Below are positions 10,681 to 24,920 of a stretch of DNA of 64,000 bases, piece by piece; within the stretch, counting starts at the first letter, position 1; every line of letters begins with the position of its first letter. Position numbers and translations under genes: made by a program. Under the pieces are notes generated by a model that did no database searches, was not told where the DNA came from, and saw only the letters and a list, made by a program, of their open reading frames with translations. Location: positions 1 to 64,000 of the forward strand of contig JBHGNT010000143.1 of the NCBI GenBank assembly GCA_043228905.1, read 5' to 3'. This stretch comes from Azolla caroliniana (taxonomy: Eukaryota > Polypodiophyta).

Positions 10681-13600
10681 AACATTTTAATTTACTCAAG
10701 GGCTCCTCTCAACTCCCTCCTCAAGTTTGCTATTTTCGTCATGTCTCTCGACCTGAGTTTCAAAATCTTGATTTTTTAATTCCATATCATAGCTAGCGTT
10801 GCTAGCTTCGATTTGCATGGTTGAACACAAAAATCCGATATCACACGAGCCAGGTATGAACATTTTAATTTACTCAAGGGCTCCTCTCAACTCCCTCCTC
10901 AAGTTTGCTATTTTCGTCATGTCTCTCGACCTGAGTTTGAAAATCTTGATTTTTTAATTCCATATCATAGGTAGCGTTGTTAGCTTCGATTCGCATGTTT
11001 GAACACAAGAATCCGATATCACACGAGCCAGGTATGAACATTTTAATTTACTCAAGGGCTCCTCTCAACTCCCTCCTCAAGTTTGCTATTTTCGTCATGT
11101 CTCTCGACCTGAGTTTCAAAATCTTGATTTTTTAATTCCATATCATAGCTAGCCTTGTTTGCTTCGATTTGCATGATTGAACACAAAAATACGATATCAC
11201 ACGAGCCCGGTATGAACATTTTAATTTACCTACTAGCTCTTCTCAACTCCCTCCTCAAGTTTGCTATTTTCGTCATGTCTCTCGACCTGAGTTTCAAAAT
11301 CTTGTTTTTTTAATTCCATATCATAGCTAGCGTTGTTAGCTTCGATTTGCATGATTGAACACAAAAATCCGATATCACACGAGCCAGGTATGAACATTTT
11401 AATTTACCTACTAGCTCTTCTCAACTCCCTCCTCAAGTTTGCTATTTTCGTCATGTCTCTCGACCTGAGTTTCAAAATCCTGATTTTTTAATTCCATATC
11501 ATAGCTAGCGTTGCTAGCTTCGATTTGCATGGTTGAACAGAAAAATCCGATATCACACGAGCCAGGTATGAACATTTTAATTTACTCAAGGGCTCCTCTC
11601 AACTCCCTCCTCAAGTTTGCTATTTTCGTCATGTCTCTCGACCTGAGTTTCAAAATCTTGATTTTTTAATTCCATATCATAGCTAGCGTTGTTTGCTTCG
11701 ATTTGCATGATTGAACACAAAAATCCGATATCACACGAGCCAGGTATGAACATTTTAATTTACCTACTAGCTCTTCTCAACTCCCTCCTCAAGTTTGCTA
11801 TTTTCGTCATGTCTCTCGACCTGAGTTTCAAAATCTTGATTTTTTAATTCCATATCATAGCTAGCGTTGTTTGCTTCGATTTGCATGATTGAACACAAAA
11901 ATCCGATATCACACGAGCCAGGTATGAACATTTTAATTTACCTACTAGCTCTTCTCAACTCCCTCCTCAAGTTTGCTATTTTCGTCATGTCTCTCGACCT
12001 GAGTTTCAAAATCTTGATTTTTTAATTCCATATCATAGCTAGCGTTGTTTGCTTCGATTGGCATGATTGAACACAAAAATCCGATATCACACGAGCCCGG
12101 TATGAACATTTTAATTTACCTACTAGCTCTTCTCAACTCCCTCCTCAAGTTTGCTATTTTCGTCATGTCTCTCGACCTGAGTTTCAAAATCTTGATTTTT
12201 TAATTCCATATCATAGGTAGCGTTGTTAGCTTCGATTCGCATGTTTGAACACAAAAATCTGATATCACACGAGCTAGGTATGAACATTTTAATTTACCTA
12301 CTAGCTCTTCTCAACTCAGTCCTCAAGTTTGCTATTTTCGTCATGTCTCTCGATCTGAGTTTCAAAATCTTGATTTTTTAATTCCATATCATAGCTAGCG
12401 TTGCTAGCTTCGATTTGCATGATTGAACACAAAAATCCGATATCACACGAGCCCGGTATGAACATTTTAATTTACCTACTAGCTCTTCTCAACTCCCTCC
12501 TCAGGTTTGCTATTTTCGTCATGTCTCTCGACCTGAGTTTCAAAATCTTGTTTTTTTAATTCCATATCATAGCTAGCGTTGTTAGCTTCGATTTGCATGA
12601 TTGAACACAGAAATCCGATATCACACGAGCCAGGTATGAACATTTTCATTTACCTACTAGCTCTTCTCAACTCCCTCCTCAAGTTTGCTATTTTCGTCAT
12701 GTCTCTGGACCTGAGTTTCAAAATCTTGATTTTTTAATTCCATATCATAGGTAGCGTCGCCAGCTTCGATTCGCATGTTTGAACACAAAAATCCGATATC
12801 ACACGAGCCAGGTATGAACATTTTAATTTACTCAAGGGCTCCTCTCAACTCCCTCCTCAAGTTTGCTATTTTCGTCATGTCTCTCGACCTGAGTTTCAAA
12901 ATCTTGATTTTTTAATTCCATATCATAGCTAGCGTTGCTAGCTTCGATTTGCATGGTTGAACACAAAAATCCGATATCACACGAGCCAGGTATGAACATT
13001 TTAATTTACTCAAGGGCTCCTCTCAACTCCCTCCTCAAGTTTGCTATTTTCGTCATGTCTCTCGACCTGAGTTTGAAAATCTTGATTTTTTAATTCCATA
13101 TCATAGGTAGCGTTGTTAGCTTCGATTCGCATGTTTGAACACAAGAATCCGATATCACACGAGCCAGGTATGAACATTTTAATTTACTCAAGGGCTCCTC
13201 TCAACTCCCTCCTCAAGTTTGCTATTTTCGTCATGTCTCTCGACCTGAGTTTCAAAATCTTGATTTTTTAATTCCATATCATAGCTAGCCTTGTTTGCTT
13301 CGATTTGCATGATTGAACACAAAAATACGATATCACACGAGCCCGGTATGAACATTTTAATTTACCTACTAGCTCTTCTCAACTCCCTCCTCAAGTTTGC
13401 TATTTTCGTCATGTCTCTCGACCTGAGTTTCAAAATCTTGTTTTTTTAATTCCATATCATAGCTAGCGTTGTTAGCTTCGATTTGCATGATTGAACACAA
13501 AAATCCGATATCACACGAGCCAGGTATGAACATTTTAATTTACCTACTAGCTCTTCTCAACTCCCTCCTCAAGTTTGCTATTTTCGTCATGTCTCTCGAC

Positions 13601-16376
13601 CTGAGTTTCAAAATCCTGATTTTTTAATTCCATATCATAGCTAGCGTTGCTAGCTTCGATTTGCATGGTTGAACAGAAAAATCCGATATCACACGAGCCA
13701 GGTATGAACATTTTAATTTACTCAAGGGCTCCTCTCAACTCCCTCCTCAAGTTTGCTATTTTCGTCATGTCTCTCGACCTGAGTTTCAAAATCTTGATTT
13801 TTTAATTCCATATCATAGCTAGCGTTGTTTGCTTCGATTTGCATGATTGAACACAAAAATCCGATATCACACGAGCCAGGTATGAACATTTTAATTTACC
13901 TACTAGCTCTTCTCAACTCCCTCCTCAAGTTTGCTATTTTCGTCATGTCTCTCGACCTGAGTTTCAAAATCTTGATTTTTTAATTCCATATCATAGCTAG
14001 CGTTGTTTGCTTCGATTTGCATGATTGAACACAAAAATCCGATATCACACGAGCCAGGTATGAACATTTTAATTTACCTACTAGCTCTTCTCAACTCCCT
14101 CCTCAAGTTTGCTATTTTCGTCATGTCTCTCGACCTGAGTTTCAAAATCTTGATTTTTTAATTCCATATCATAGCTAGCGTTGTTTGCTTCGATTGGCAT
14201 GATTGAACACAAAAATCCGATATCACACGAGCCCGGTATGAACATTTTAATTTACCTACTAGCTCTTCTCAACTCCCTCCTCAAGTTTGCTATTTTCGTC
14301 ATGTCTCTCGACCTGAGTTTCAAAATCCTGATTTTTTAATTCCATATCATAGGTAGCGTTGTTAGCTTCGATTCGCATGTTTGAACACAAAAATCTGATA
14401 TCACACGAGCTAGGTATGAACATTTTAATTTACCTACTAGCTCTTCTCAACTCAGTCCTCAAGTTTGCTATTTTCGTCATGTCTCTCGATCTGAGTTTCA
14501 AAATCTTGATTTTTTAATTCCATATCATAGCTAGCGTTGCTAGCTTCGATTTGCATGATTGAACACAAAAATCCGATATCACACGAGCCCGGTATGAACA
14601 TTTTAATTTACCTACTAGCTCTTCTCAACTCCCTCCTCAGGTTTGCTATTTTCGTCATGTCTCTCGACCTGAGTTTCAAAATCTTGTTTTTTTAATTCCA
14701 TATCATAGCTAGCGTTGTTAGCTTCGATTTGCATGATTGAACACAGAAATCCGATATCACACGAGCCAGGTATGAACATTTTCATTTACCTACTAGCTCT
14801 TCTCAACTCCCTCCTCAAGTTTGCTATTTTCGTCATGTCTCTGGACCTGAGTTTCAAAATCTTGATTTTTTAATTCCATATCATAGGTAGCGTCGCCAGC
14901 TTCGATTCGCATGTTTGAACACAAAAATCCGATATCACACGAGCCAGGTATGAACATTTTAATTTACTCAAGGGCTCCTCTCAACTCCCTCCTCAAGTTT
15001 GCTATTTTCGTCATGTCTCTCGACCTGAGTTTCAAAATCTTGATTTTTTAATTCCATATCATAGCTAGCGTTGCTAGCTTCGATTTGCATGGTTGAACAC
15101 AAAAATCCGATATCACACGAGCCAGGTATGAACATTTTAATTTACTCAAGGGCTCCTCTCAACTCCCTCCTCAAGTTTGCTATTTTCGTCATGTCTCTCG
15201 ACCTGAGTTTGAAAATCTTGATTTTTTAATTCCATATCATAGGTAGCGTTGTTAGCTTCGATTCGCATGTTTGAACACAAGAATCCGATATCACACGAGC
15301 CAGGTATGAACATTTTAATTTACTCAAGGGCTCCTCTCAACTCCCTCCTCAAGTTTGCTATTTTCGTCATGTCTCTCGACCTGAGTTTCAAAATCTTGAT
15401 TTTTTAATTCCATATCATAGCTAGCCTTGTTTGCTTCGATTTGCATGATTGAACACAAAAATACGATATCACACGAGCCCGGTATGAACATTTTAATTTA
15501 CCTACTAGCTCTTCTCAACTCCCTCCTCAAGTTTGCTATTTTCGTCATGTCTCTCGACCTGAGTTTCAAAATCTTGTTTTTTTAATTCCATATCATAGCT
15601 AGCGTTGTTAGCTTCGATTTGCATGATTGAACACAAAAATCCGATATCACACGAGCCAGGTATGAACATTTTAATTTACCTACTAGCTCTTCTCAACTCC
15701 CTCCTCAAGTTTGCTATTTTCGTCATGTCTCTCGACCTGAGTTTCAAAATCCTGATTTTTTAATTCCATATCATAGCTAGCGTTGCTAGCTTCGATTTGC
15801 ATGGTTGAACAGAAAAATCCGATATCACACGAGCCAGGTATGAACATTTTAATTTACTCAAGGGCTCCTCTCAACTCCCTCCTCAAGTTTGCTATTTTCG
15901 TCATGTCTCTCGACCTGAGTTTCAAAATCTTGATTTTTTAATTCCATATCATAGCTAGCGTTGTTTGCTTCGATTTGCATGATTGAACACAAAAATCCGA
16001 TATCACACGAGCCAGGTATGAACATTTTAATTTACCTACTAGCTCTTCTCAACTCCCTCCTCAAGTTTGCTATTTTCGTCATGTCTCTCGACCTGAGTTT
16101 CAAAATCTTGATTTTTTAATTCCATATCATAGCTAGCGTTGTTTGCTTCGATTTGCATGATTGAACACAAAAATCCGATATCACACGAGCCAGGTATGAA
16201 CATTTTAATTTACCTACTAGCTCTTCTCAACTCCCTCCTCAAGTTTGCTATTTTCGTCATGTCTCTCGACCTGAGTTTCAAAATCTTGATTTTTTAATTC
16301 CATATCATAGCTAGCGTTGTTTGCTTCGATTGGCATGATTGAACACAAAAATCCGATATCACACGAGCCCGGTATG
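10681..16376. repeat. HOR-A, 12-mer of 2,136 bp, 2.7 copies
   Basis: Units begin at 10,681, 12,817 and 14,953; the third stops after eight monomers. The order within a unit is: 1, GCTAGCGTTGCTAGC/GGTTG; 2, GTTTGAAAATC with CACAAGAATCC; 3, GCTAGCCTTGTTTGC with AAATACG; 4, CTTGTTTTTTT; 5, CCTGATTTTTT with GAACAGAAAA; 6 and 7, GTTTGC; 8, GATTGGCATG; 9, AATCTGATATC with GAGCTAGG; 10, CTCAGTCC with CGATCTGAG; 11, CCTCAGGTTT with CACAGAAATCC; 12, TTTTCATTTACC, CTCTGGACC and GTCGCCAGC. The marker G lies at 10,939, 13,075 and 15,211, each 2,136 bp apart. Units are almost identical base for base. Confidence 0.92.
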
Positions 16377-18690
16377 AACATTTTAATTTACCTACTAGCT
16401 CTTCTCAACTCCCTCCTCAAGTTTGCTATTTTCGTCATGTCTCTCGACCTGAGTTTCAAAATCTTGATTTTTTAATTCCATATCATAGCTAGCGTTGTTT
16501 GCTTCGATTTGCATGATTGAACACAGAAATCCGATATCACACGAGCCAGGTATGAACATTTTCATTTACCTACTAGCTCTTCTCAACTCCCTCCTCAAGT
16601 TTGCTATTTTCCTCATGTCTCTCGACCTGAGTTTCAAAATCTTGATTTTTTAATTCCATATCATAGCTAGCATTGCTAGCTTCGATTTGCATGATTGAAC
16701 ACAAAAATCCGATATCACACGAGCCCGGTATGAACATTTTAATTTACCTACTAGCTCTTCTCAACTCCCTCCTCAGGTTTGCTATTTTCGTCATGTCTCT
16801 CGACCTGAGTTTCAAAATCTTGTTTTTTTAATTCCATATCATAGGTAGCGTTGTTAGCTTCGATTTGCATGGTTGAACACAAAAATCCGATATCACACGA
16901 GCCAGGTATGAACATTTTAATTTACCTACTAGCTCTTCTCAACTCCCTCCTCAAGTTTGCTATTTTCGTCATGTCTCTCGACCTGAGTTTCAAAATCCTG
17001 ATTTTTTAATTCCATATCATAGCTAGCGTTGCTAGCTTCGATTTGCATGGTTGAACACAAAAATCCGATATCACACGAGCCAGGTATGAACATTTTAATT
17101 TACCTACTAGCTCTTCTCAACTCCCTCCTCAAGTTTGCTATTTTCGTCATGTCTCTCGACCTGAGTTTCAAAATCTTCTTTTTTTAATTCCATATCATAG
17201 CTAGCGTTGTTTGCTTCGATTTGCATGATTGAACACAAAAATCCGATATCACACGAGCCAGGTATGAACATTTTAATTTACCTACTAGCTCTTCTCAACT
17301 CCCTCCTCAAGTTTGCTATTTTCGTCATGTCTCTCGACCTGAGTTTCAAAATCTTGATTTTTTAATTCCATATCATAGCTAGCGTTGTTTGCTTCGATTT
17401 GCATGATTGAACACAAAAATCCGATATCACACGAGCCAGGTATGAACATTTTCATTTACCTACTAGCTCTTCTCAACTCCCTCCTCAAGTTTGCTATTTT
17501 CCTCATGTCTCTCGACCTGAGTTTCAAAATCTTGATTTTTTAATTCCATATCATAGCTAGCGTTGCTAGCTTCGATTTGCATGATTGAACACAAAAATCC
17601 GATATCACACGAGCCCGGTATGAACATTTTAATTTACCTACTAGCTCTTCTCAACTCCCTCCTCAGGTTTGCTATTTTCGTCATGTCTCTCGACCTGAGT
17701 TTCAAAATCTTGTTTTTTTAATTCCATATCATAGGTAGCGTTGTTAGCTTCGATTTGCATGATTGAACACAGAAATCCGATATCACACGAGCCAGGTATG
17801 AACATTTTAATTTACCTACTAGCTCTTCTCAACTCCCTCCTCAAGTTTGCTATTTTCGTCATGTCTCTCGACCTGAGTTTCAAAATCTTGATTTTTTAAT
17901 TCTATATCATAGCTAGCGTTGCTAGCTTCGATTTGAATGGTTGAACACAAAAATCCGATATCACACGAGCCAGGTATGAACATTTTAATTTACCTACTAG
18001 CTCTTCTCAACTCCCTCCTCAAGTTTGCTATTTTCGTCATGTCTCTCGACCTGAGTTTCAAAATCCTGATTTTTTAATTCCATATCATAGCTAGCGTTGC
18101 TAGCTTCGATTTGCATGGTTGAACACAAAAATCCGATATCACACGAGCCAGGTATGAACATTTTAATTTACCTACTAGCTCTTCTCAACTCCCTCCTCAA
18201 GTTTGCTATTTTCGTCATGTCTCTCGACCTGAGTTTCAAAATCTTGATTTTTTAATTCCATATCATAGCTAGCGTTGCTAGCTTCGATTTGCATGGTTGA
18301 ACACAAAAATCCGATATCACACGAGCCAGGTATGAACATTTTAATTTACCTACTAGCTCTTCTCAACTCCCTCCTCAAGTTTGCTATTTTCGTCATGTCT
18401 CTCGACCTGAGTTTCAAAATCCTGATTTTTTAATTCCATATCATAGCTAGCGTTGCTAGCTTCGATTTGCATGGTTGAACACAAAAATCCGATATCACAC
18501 GAGCCAGGTATGAACATTTTAATTTACCTACTAGCTCTTCTCAACTCCCTCCTCAAGTTTGCTATTTTCGTCATGTCTCTCGACCTGAGTTTCAAAATCC
18601 TGATTTTTTAATTCCATATCATAGCTAGCGTTGCTAGCTTCGATTTGCATGGTTGAACACAAAAATCCGATATCACACGAGCCAGGTATG
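16377..18690. repeat. Transition segment between HOR-A and HOR-B (13 monomers)
   Basis: After HOR-A monomer 8 the order switches to the HOR-B tail (TTTTCATTTACC with TTCCTCATG, then CCTCAGGTTT). A HOR-C-like run follows from the CTTC header at about 17,089 to 18,690. Odd variants sit here: CACAGAAATCC on a GTTTGC monomer near 16,525, GCATTGCTAGC near 16,670, ATTCTATATC near 17,900 and TTTGAATGG near 17,935. Because HOR-A and HOR-B share monomers 2-8, the actual crossover could lie anywhere in the preceding shared seven monomers. Confidence 0.75.
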
Positions 18691-21600
18691 AACATTTTAA
18701 TTTACTCAAGGGCTCCTCTCAACTCCCTCCTCAAGTTTGCTATTTTCGTCATGTCTCTCGACCTGAGTTTGAAAATCTTGATTTTTTAATTCCATATCAT
18801 AGGTAGCGTTGTTAGCTTCGATTCGCATGTTTGAACACAAGAATCCGATATCACACGAGCCAGGTATGAACATTTTAATTTACTCAAGGGCTCCTCTCAA
18901 CTCCCTCCTCAAGTTTGCTATTTTCGTCATGTCTCTCGACCTGAGTTTCAAAATCTTGATTTTTTAATTCCATATCATAGCTAGCCTTGTTTGCTTCGAT
19001 TTGCATGATTGAACACAAAAATACGATATCACACGAGCCCGGTATGAACATTTTAATTTACCTACTAGCTCTTCTCAACTCCCTCCTCAAGTTTGCTATT
19101 TTCGTCATGTCTCTCGACCTGAGTTTCAAAATCTTGTTTTTTTAATTCCATATCATAGCTAGCGTTGTTAGCTTCGATTTGCATGATTGAACACAAAAAT
19201 CCGATATCACACGAGCCAGGTATGAACATTTTAATTTACCTACTAGCTCTTCTCAACTCCCTCCTCAAGTTTGCTATTTTCGTCATGTCTCTCGACCTGA
19301 GTTTCAAAATCCTGATTTTTTAATTCCATATCATAGCTAGCGTTGCTAGCTTCGATTTGCATGGTTGAACAGAAAAATCCGATATCACACGAGCCAGGTA
19401 TGAACATTTTAATTTACTCAAGGGCTCCTCTCAACTCCCTCCTCAAGTTTGCTATTTTCGTCATGTCTCTCGACCTGAGTTTCAAAATCTTGATTTTTTA
19501 ATTCCATATCATAGCTAGCGTTGTTTGCTTCGATTTGCATGATTGAACACAAAAATCCGATATCACACGAGCCAGGTATGAACATTTTAATTTACCTACT
19601 AGCTCTTCTCAACTCCCTCCTCAAGTTTGCTATTTTCGTCATGTCTCTCGACCTGAGTTTCAAAATCTTGATTTTTTAATTCCATATCATAGCTAGCGTT
19701 GTTTGCTTCGATTTGCATGATTGAACACAAAAATCCGATATCACACGAGCCAGGTATGAACATTTTAATTTACCTACTAGCTCTTCTCAACTCCCTCCTC
19801 AAGTTTGCTATTTTCGTCATGTCTCTCGACCTGAGTTTCAAAATCTTGATTTTTTAATTCCATATCATAGCTAGCGTTGTTTGCTTCGATTGGCATGATT
19901 GAACACAAAAATCCGATATCACACGAGCCCGGTATGAACATTTTAATTTACCTACTAGCTCTTCTCAACTCCCTCCTCAAGTTTGCTATTTTCGTCATGT
20001 CTCTCGACCTGAGTTTCAAAATCTTGATTTTTTAATTCCATATCATAGCTAGCGTTGTTTGCTTCGATTTGCATGATTGAACACAAAAATCCGATATCAC
20101 ACGAGCCAGGTATGAACATTTTCATTTACCTACTAGCTCTTCTCAACTCCCTCCTCAAGTTTGCTATTTTCCTCATGTCTCTCGACCTGAGTTTCAAAAT
20201 CTTGATTTTTTAATTCCATATCATAGCTAGCGTTGCTAGCTTCGATTTGCATGATTGAACACAAAAATCCGATATCACACGAGCCCGGTATGAACATTTT
20301 AATTTACCTACTAGCTCTTCTCAACTCCCTCCTCAGGTTTGCTATTTTCGTCATGTCTCTCGACCTGAGTTTCAAAATCTTGTTTTTTTAATTCCATATC
20401 ATAGGTAGCGTTGTTAGCTTCGATTTGCATGGTTGAACACAAAAATCCGATATCACACGAGCCAGGTATGAACATTTTAATTTACCTACTAGCTCTTCTC
20501 AACTCCCTCCTCAAGTTTGCTATTTTCGTCATGTCTCTCGACCTGAGTTTCAAAATCCTGATTTTTTAATTCCATATCATAGCTAGCGTTGCTAGCTTCG
20601 ATTTGCATGGTTGAACACAAAAATCCGATATCACACGAGCCAGGTATGAACATTTTAATTTACCTACTAGCTCTTCTCAACTCCCTCCTCAAGTTTGCTA
20701 TTTTCGTCATGTCTCTCGACCTGAGTTTCAAAATCCTGATTTTTTAATTCCATATCATAGCTAGCGTTGCTAGCTTCGATTTGCATGGTTGAACACAAAA
20801 ATCCGATATCACACGAGCCAGGTATGAACATTTTAATTTACTCAAGGGCTCCTCTCAACTCCCTCCTCAAGTTTGCTATTTTCGTCATGTCTCTCGACCT
20901 GAGTTTGAAAATCTTGATTTTTTAATTCCATATCATAGGTAGCGTTGTTAGCTTCGATTCGCATGTTTGAACACAAGAATCCGATATCACACGAGCCAGG
21001 TATGAACATTTTAATTTACTCAAGGGCTCCTCTCAACTCCCTCCTCAAGTTTGCTATTTTCGTCATGTCTCTCGACCTGAGTTTCAAAATCTTGATTTTT
21101 TAATTCCATATCATAGCTAGCCTTGTTTGCTTCGATTTGCATGATTGAACACAAAAATACGATATCACACGAGCCCGGTATGAACATTTTAATTTACCTA
21201 CTAGCTCTTCTCAACTCCCTCCTCAAGTTTGCTATTTTCGTCATGTCTCTCGACCTGAGTTTCAAAATCTTGTTTTTTTAATTCCATATCATAGCTAGCG
21301 TTGTTAGCTTCGATTTGCATGATTGAACACAAAAATCCGATATCACACGAGCCAGGTATGAACATTTTAATTTACCTACTAGCTCTTCTCAACTCCCTCC
21401 TCAAGTTTGCTATTTTCGTCATGTCTCTCGACCTGAGTTTCAAAATCCTGATTTTTTAATTCCATATCATAGCTAGCGTTGCTAGCTTCGATTTGCATGG
21501 TTGAACAGAAAAATCCGATATCACACGAGCCAGGTATGAACATTTTAATTTACTCAAGGGCTCCTCTCAACTCCCTCCTCAAGTTTGCTATTTTCGTCAT

Positions 21601-24600
21601 GTCTCTCGACCTGAGTTTCAAAATCTTGATTTTTTAATTCCATATCATAGCTAGCGTTGTTTGCTTCGATTTGCATGATTGAACACAAAAATCCGATATC
21701 ACACGAGCCAGGTATGAACATTTTAATTTACCTACTAGCTCTTCTCAACTCCCTCCTCAAGTTTGCTATTTTCGTCATGTCTCTCGACCTGAGTTTCAAA
21801 ATCTTGATTTTTTAATTCCATATCATAGCTAGCGTTGTTTGCTTCGATTTGCATGATTGAACACAAAAATCCGATATCACACGAGCCAGGTATGAACATT
21901 TTAATTTACCTACTAGCTCTTCTCAACTCCCTCCTCAAGTTTGCTATTTTCGTCATGTCTCTCGACCTGAGTTTCAAAATCTTGATTTTTTAATTCCATA
22001 TCATAGCTAGCGTTGTTTGCTTCGATTGGCATGATTGAACACAAAAATCCGATATCACACGAGCCCGGTATGAACATTTTAATTTACCTACTAGCTCTTC
22101 TCAACTCCCTCCTCAAGTTTGCTATTTTCGTCATGTCTCTCGACCTGAGTTTCAAAATCTTGATTTTTTAATTCCATATCATAGCTAGCGTTGTTTGCTT
22201 CGATTTGCATGATTGAACACAAAAATCCGATATCACACGAGCCAGGTATGAACATTTTCATTTACCTACTAGCTCTTCTCAACTCCCTCCTCAAGTTTGC
22301 TATTTTCCTCATGTCTCTCGACCTGAGTTTCAAAATCTTGATTTTTTAATTCCATATCATAGCTAGCGTTGCTAGCTTCGATTTGCATGATTGAACACAA
22401 AAATCCGATATCACACGAGCCCGGTATGAACATTTTAATTTACCTACTAGCTCTTCTCAACTCCCTCCTCAGGTTTGCTATTTTCGTCATGTCTCTCGAC
22501 CTGAGTTTCAAAATCTTGTTTTTTTAATTCCATATCATAGGTAGCGTTGTTAGCTTCGATTTGCATGGTTGAACACAAAAATCCGATATCACACGAGCCA
22601 GGTATGAACATTTTAATTTACCTACTAGCTCTTCTCAACTCCCTCCTCAAGTTTGCTATTTTCGTCATGTCTCTCGACCTGAGTTTCAAAATCCTGATTT
22701 TTTAATTCCATATCATAGCTAGCGTTGCTAGCTTCGATTTGCATGGTTGAACACAAAAATCCGATATCACACGAGCCAGGTATGAACATTTTAATTTACC
22801 TACTAGCTCTTCTCAACTCCCTCCTCAAGTTTGCTATTTTCGTCATGTCTCTCGACCTGAGTTTCAAAATCCTGATTTTTTAATTCCATATCATAGCTAG
22901 CGTTGCTAGCTTCGATTTGCATGGTTGAACACAAAAATCCGATATCACACGAGCCAGGTATGAACATTTTAATTTACTCAAGGGCTCCTCTCAACTCCCT
23001 CCTCAAGTTTGCTATTTTCGTCATGTCTCTCGACCTGAGTTTGAAAATCTTGATTTTTTAATTCCATATCATAGGTAGCGTTGTTAGCTTCGATTCGCAT
23101 GTTTGAACACAAGAATCCGATATCACACGAGCCAGGTATGAACATTTTAATTTACTCAAGGGCTCCTCTCAACTCCCTCCTCAAGTTTGCTATTTTCGTC
23201 ATGTCTCTCGACCTGAGTTTCAAAATCTTGATTTTTTAATTCCATATCATAGCTAGCCTTGTTTGCTTCGATTTGCATGATTGAACACAAAAATACGATA
23301 TCACACGAGCCCGGTATGAACATTTTAATTTACCTACTAGCTCTTCTCAACTCCCTCCTCAAGTTTGCTATTTTCGTCATGTCTCTCGACCTGAGTTTCA
23401 AAATCTTGTTTTTTTAATTCCATATCATAGCTAGCGTTGTTAGCTTCGATTTGCATGATTGAACACAAAAATCCGATATCACACGAGCCAGGTATGAACA
23501 TTTTAATTTACCTACTAGCTCTTCTCAACTCCCTCCTCAAGTTTGCTATTTTCGTCATGTCTCTCGACCTGAGTTTCAAAATCCTGATTTTTTAATTCCA
23601 TATCATAGCTAGCGTTGCTAGCTTCGATTTGCATGGTTGAACAGAAAAATCCGATATCACACGAGCCAGGTATGAACATTTTAATTTACTCAAGGGCTCC
23701 TCTCAACTCCCTCCTCAAGTTTGCTATTTTCGTCATGTCTCTCGACCTGAGTTTCAAAATCTTGATTTTTTAATTCCATATCATAGCTAGCGTTGTTTGC
23801 TTCGATTTGCATGATTGAACACAAAAATCCGATATCACACGAGCCAGGTATGAACATTTTAATTTACCTACTAGCTCTTCTCAACTCCCTCCTCAAGTTT
23901 GCTATTTTCGTCATGTCTCTCGACCTGAGTTTCAAAATCTTGATTTTTTAATTCCATATCATAGCTAGCGTTGTTTGCTTCGATTTGCATGATTGAACAC
24001 AAAAATCCGATATCACACGAGCCAGGTATGAACATTTTAATTTACCTACTAGCTCTTCTCAACTCCCTCCTCAAGTTTGCTATTTTCGTCATGTCTCTCG
24101 ACCTGAGTTTCAAAATCTTGATTTTTTAATTCCATATCATAGCTAGCGTTGTTTGCTTCGATTGGCATGATTGAACACAAAAATCCGATATCACACGAGC
24201 CCGGTATGAACATTTTAATTTACCTACTAGCTCTTCTCAACTCCCTCCTCAAGTTTGCTATTTTCGTCATGTCTCTCGACCTGAGTTTCAAAATCTTGAT
24301 TTTTTAATTCCATATCATAGCTAGCGTTGTTTGCTTCGATTTGCATGATTGAACACAAAAATCCGATATCACACGAGCCAGGTATGAACATTTTCATTTA
24401 CCTACTAGCTCTTCTCAACTGCCTCCTCAAGTTTGCTATTTTCCTCATGTCTCTCGACCTGAGTTTCAAAATCTTGATTTTTTAATTCCATATCATAGCT
24501 AGCGTTGCTAGCTTCGATTTGCATGATTGAACACAAAAATCCGATATCACACGAGCCCGGTATGAACATTTTAATTTACCTACTAGCTCTTCTCAACTCC

Positions 24601-24920
24601 CTCCTCAGGTTTGCTATTTTCGTCATGTCTCTCGACCTGAGTTTCAAAATCTTGTTTTTTTAATTCCATATCATAGGTAGCGTTGTTAGCTTCGATTTGC
24701 ATGGTTGAACACAAAAATCCGATATCACACGAGCCCGGTATGAACATTTTAATTTACCTACTAGCTCTTCTCAACTCCCTCCTCAAGTTTGCTATTTTCG
24801 TCATGTCTCTCGACCTGAGTTTCAAAATCCTGATTTTTTAATTCCATATCATAGCTAGCGTTGCTAGCTTCGATTTGCATGGTTGAACACAAAAATCCGA
24901 TATCACACGAGCCAGGTATG
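18691..24920. repeat. HOR-B, 12-mer of 2,136 bp, 2.9 copies
   Basis: Units begin at 18,691, 20,827 and 22,963 (marker G at 18,771, 20,907 and 23,043); the third lacks its twelfth monomer. Each unit has HOR-A monomers 2-8 followed by five others: a GTTTGC monomer, TTTTCATTTACC with TTCCTCATG, CCTCAGGTTT with GGTTGAACAC, and two CCTGATTTTTT/GCTAGCGTTGCTAGC monomers. It is thus a recombinant of the HOR-A front half with a different tail of the same length. Copy 3 has small private changes, such as CAACTGCCTCC near 24,420 and GAGCCCGG near 24,735. Confidence 0.92.
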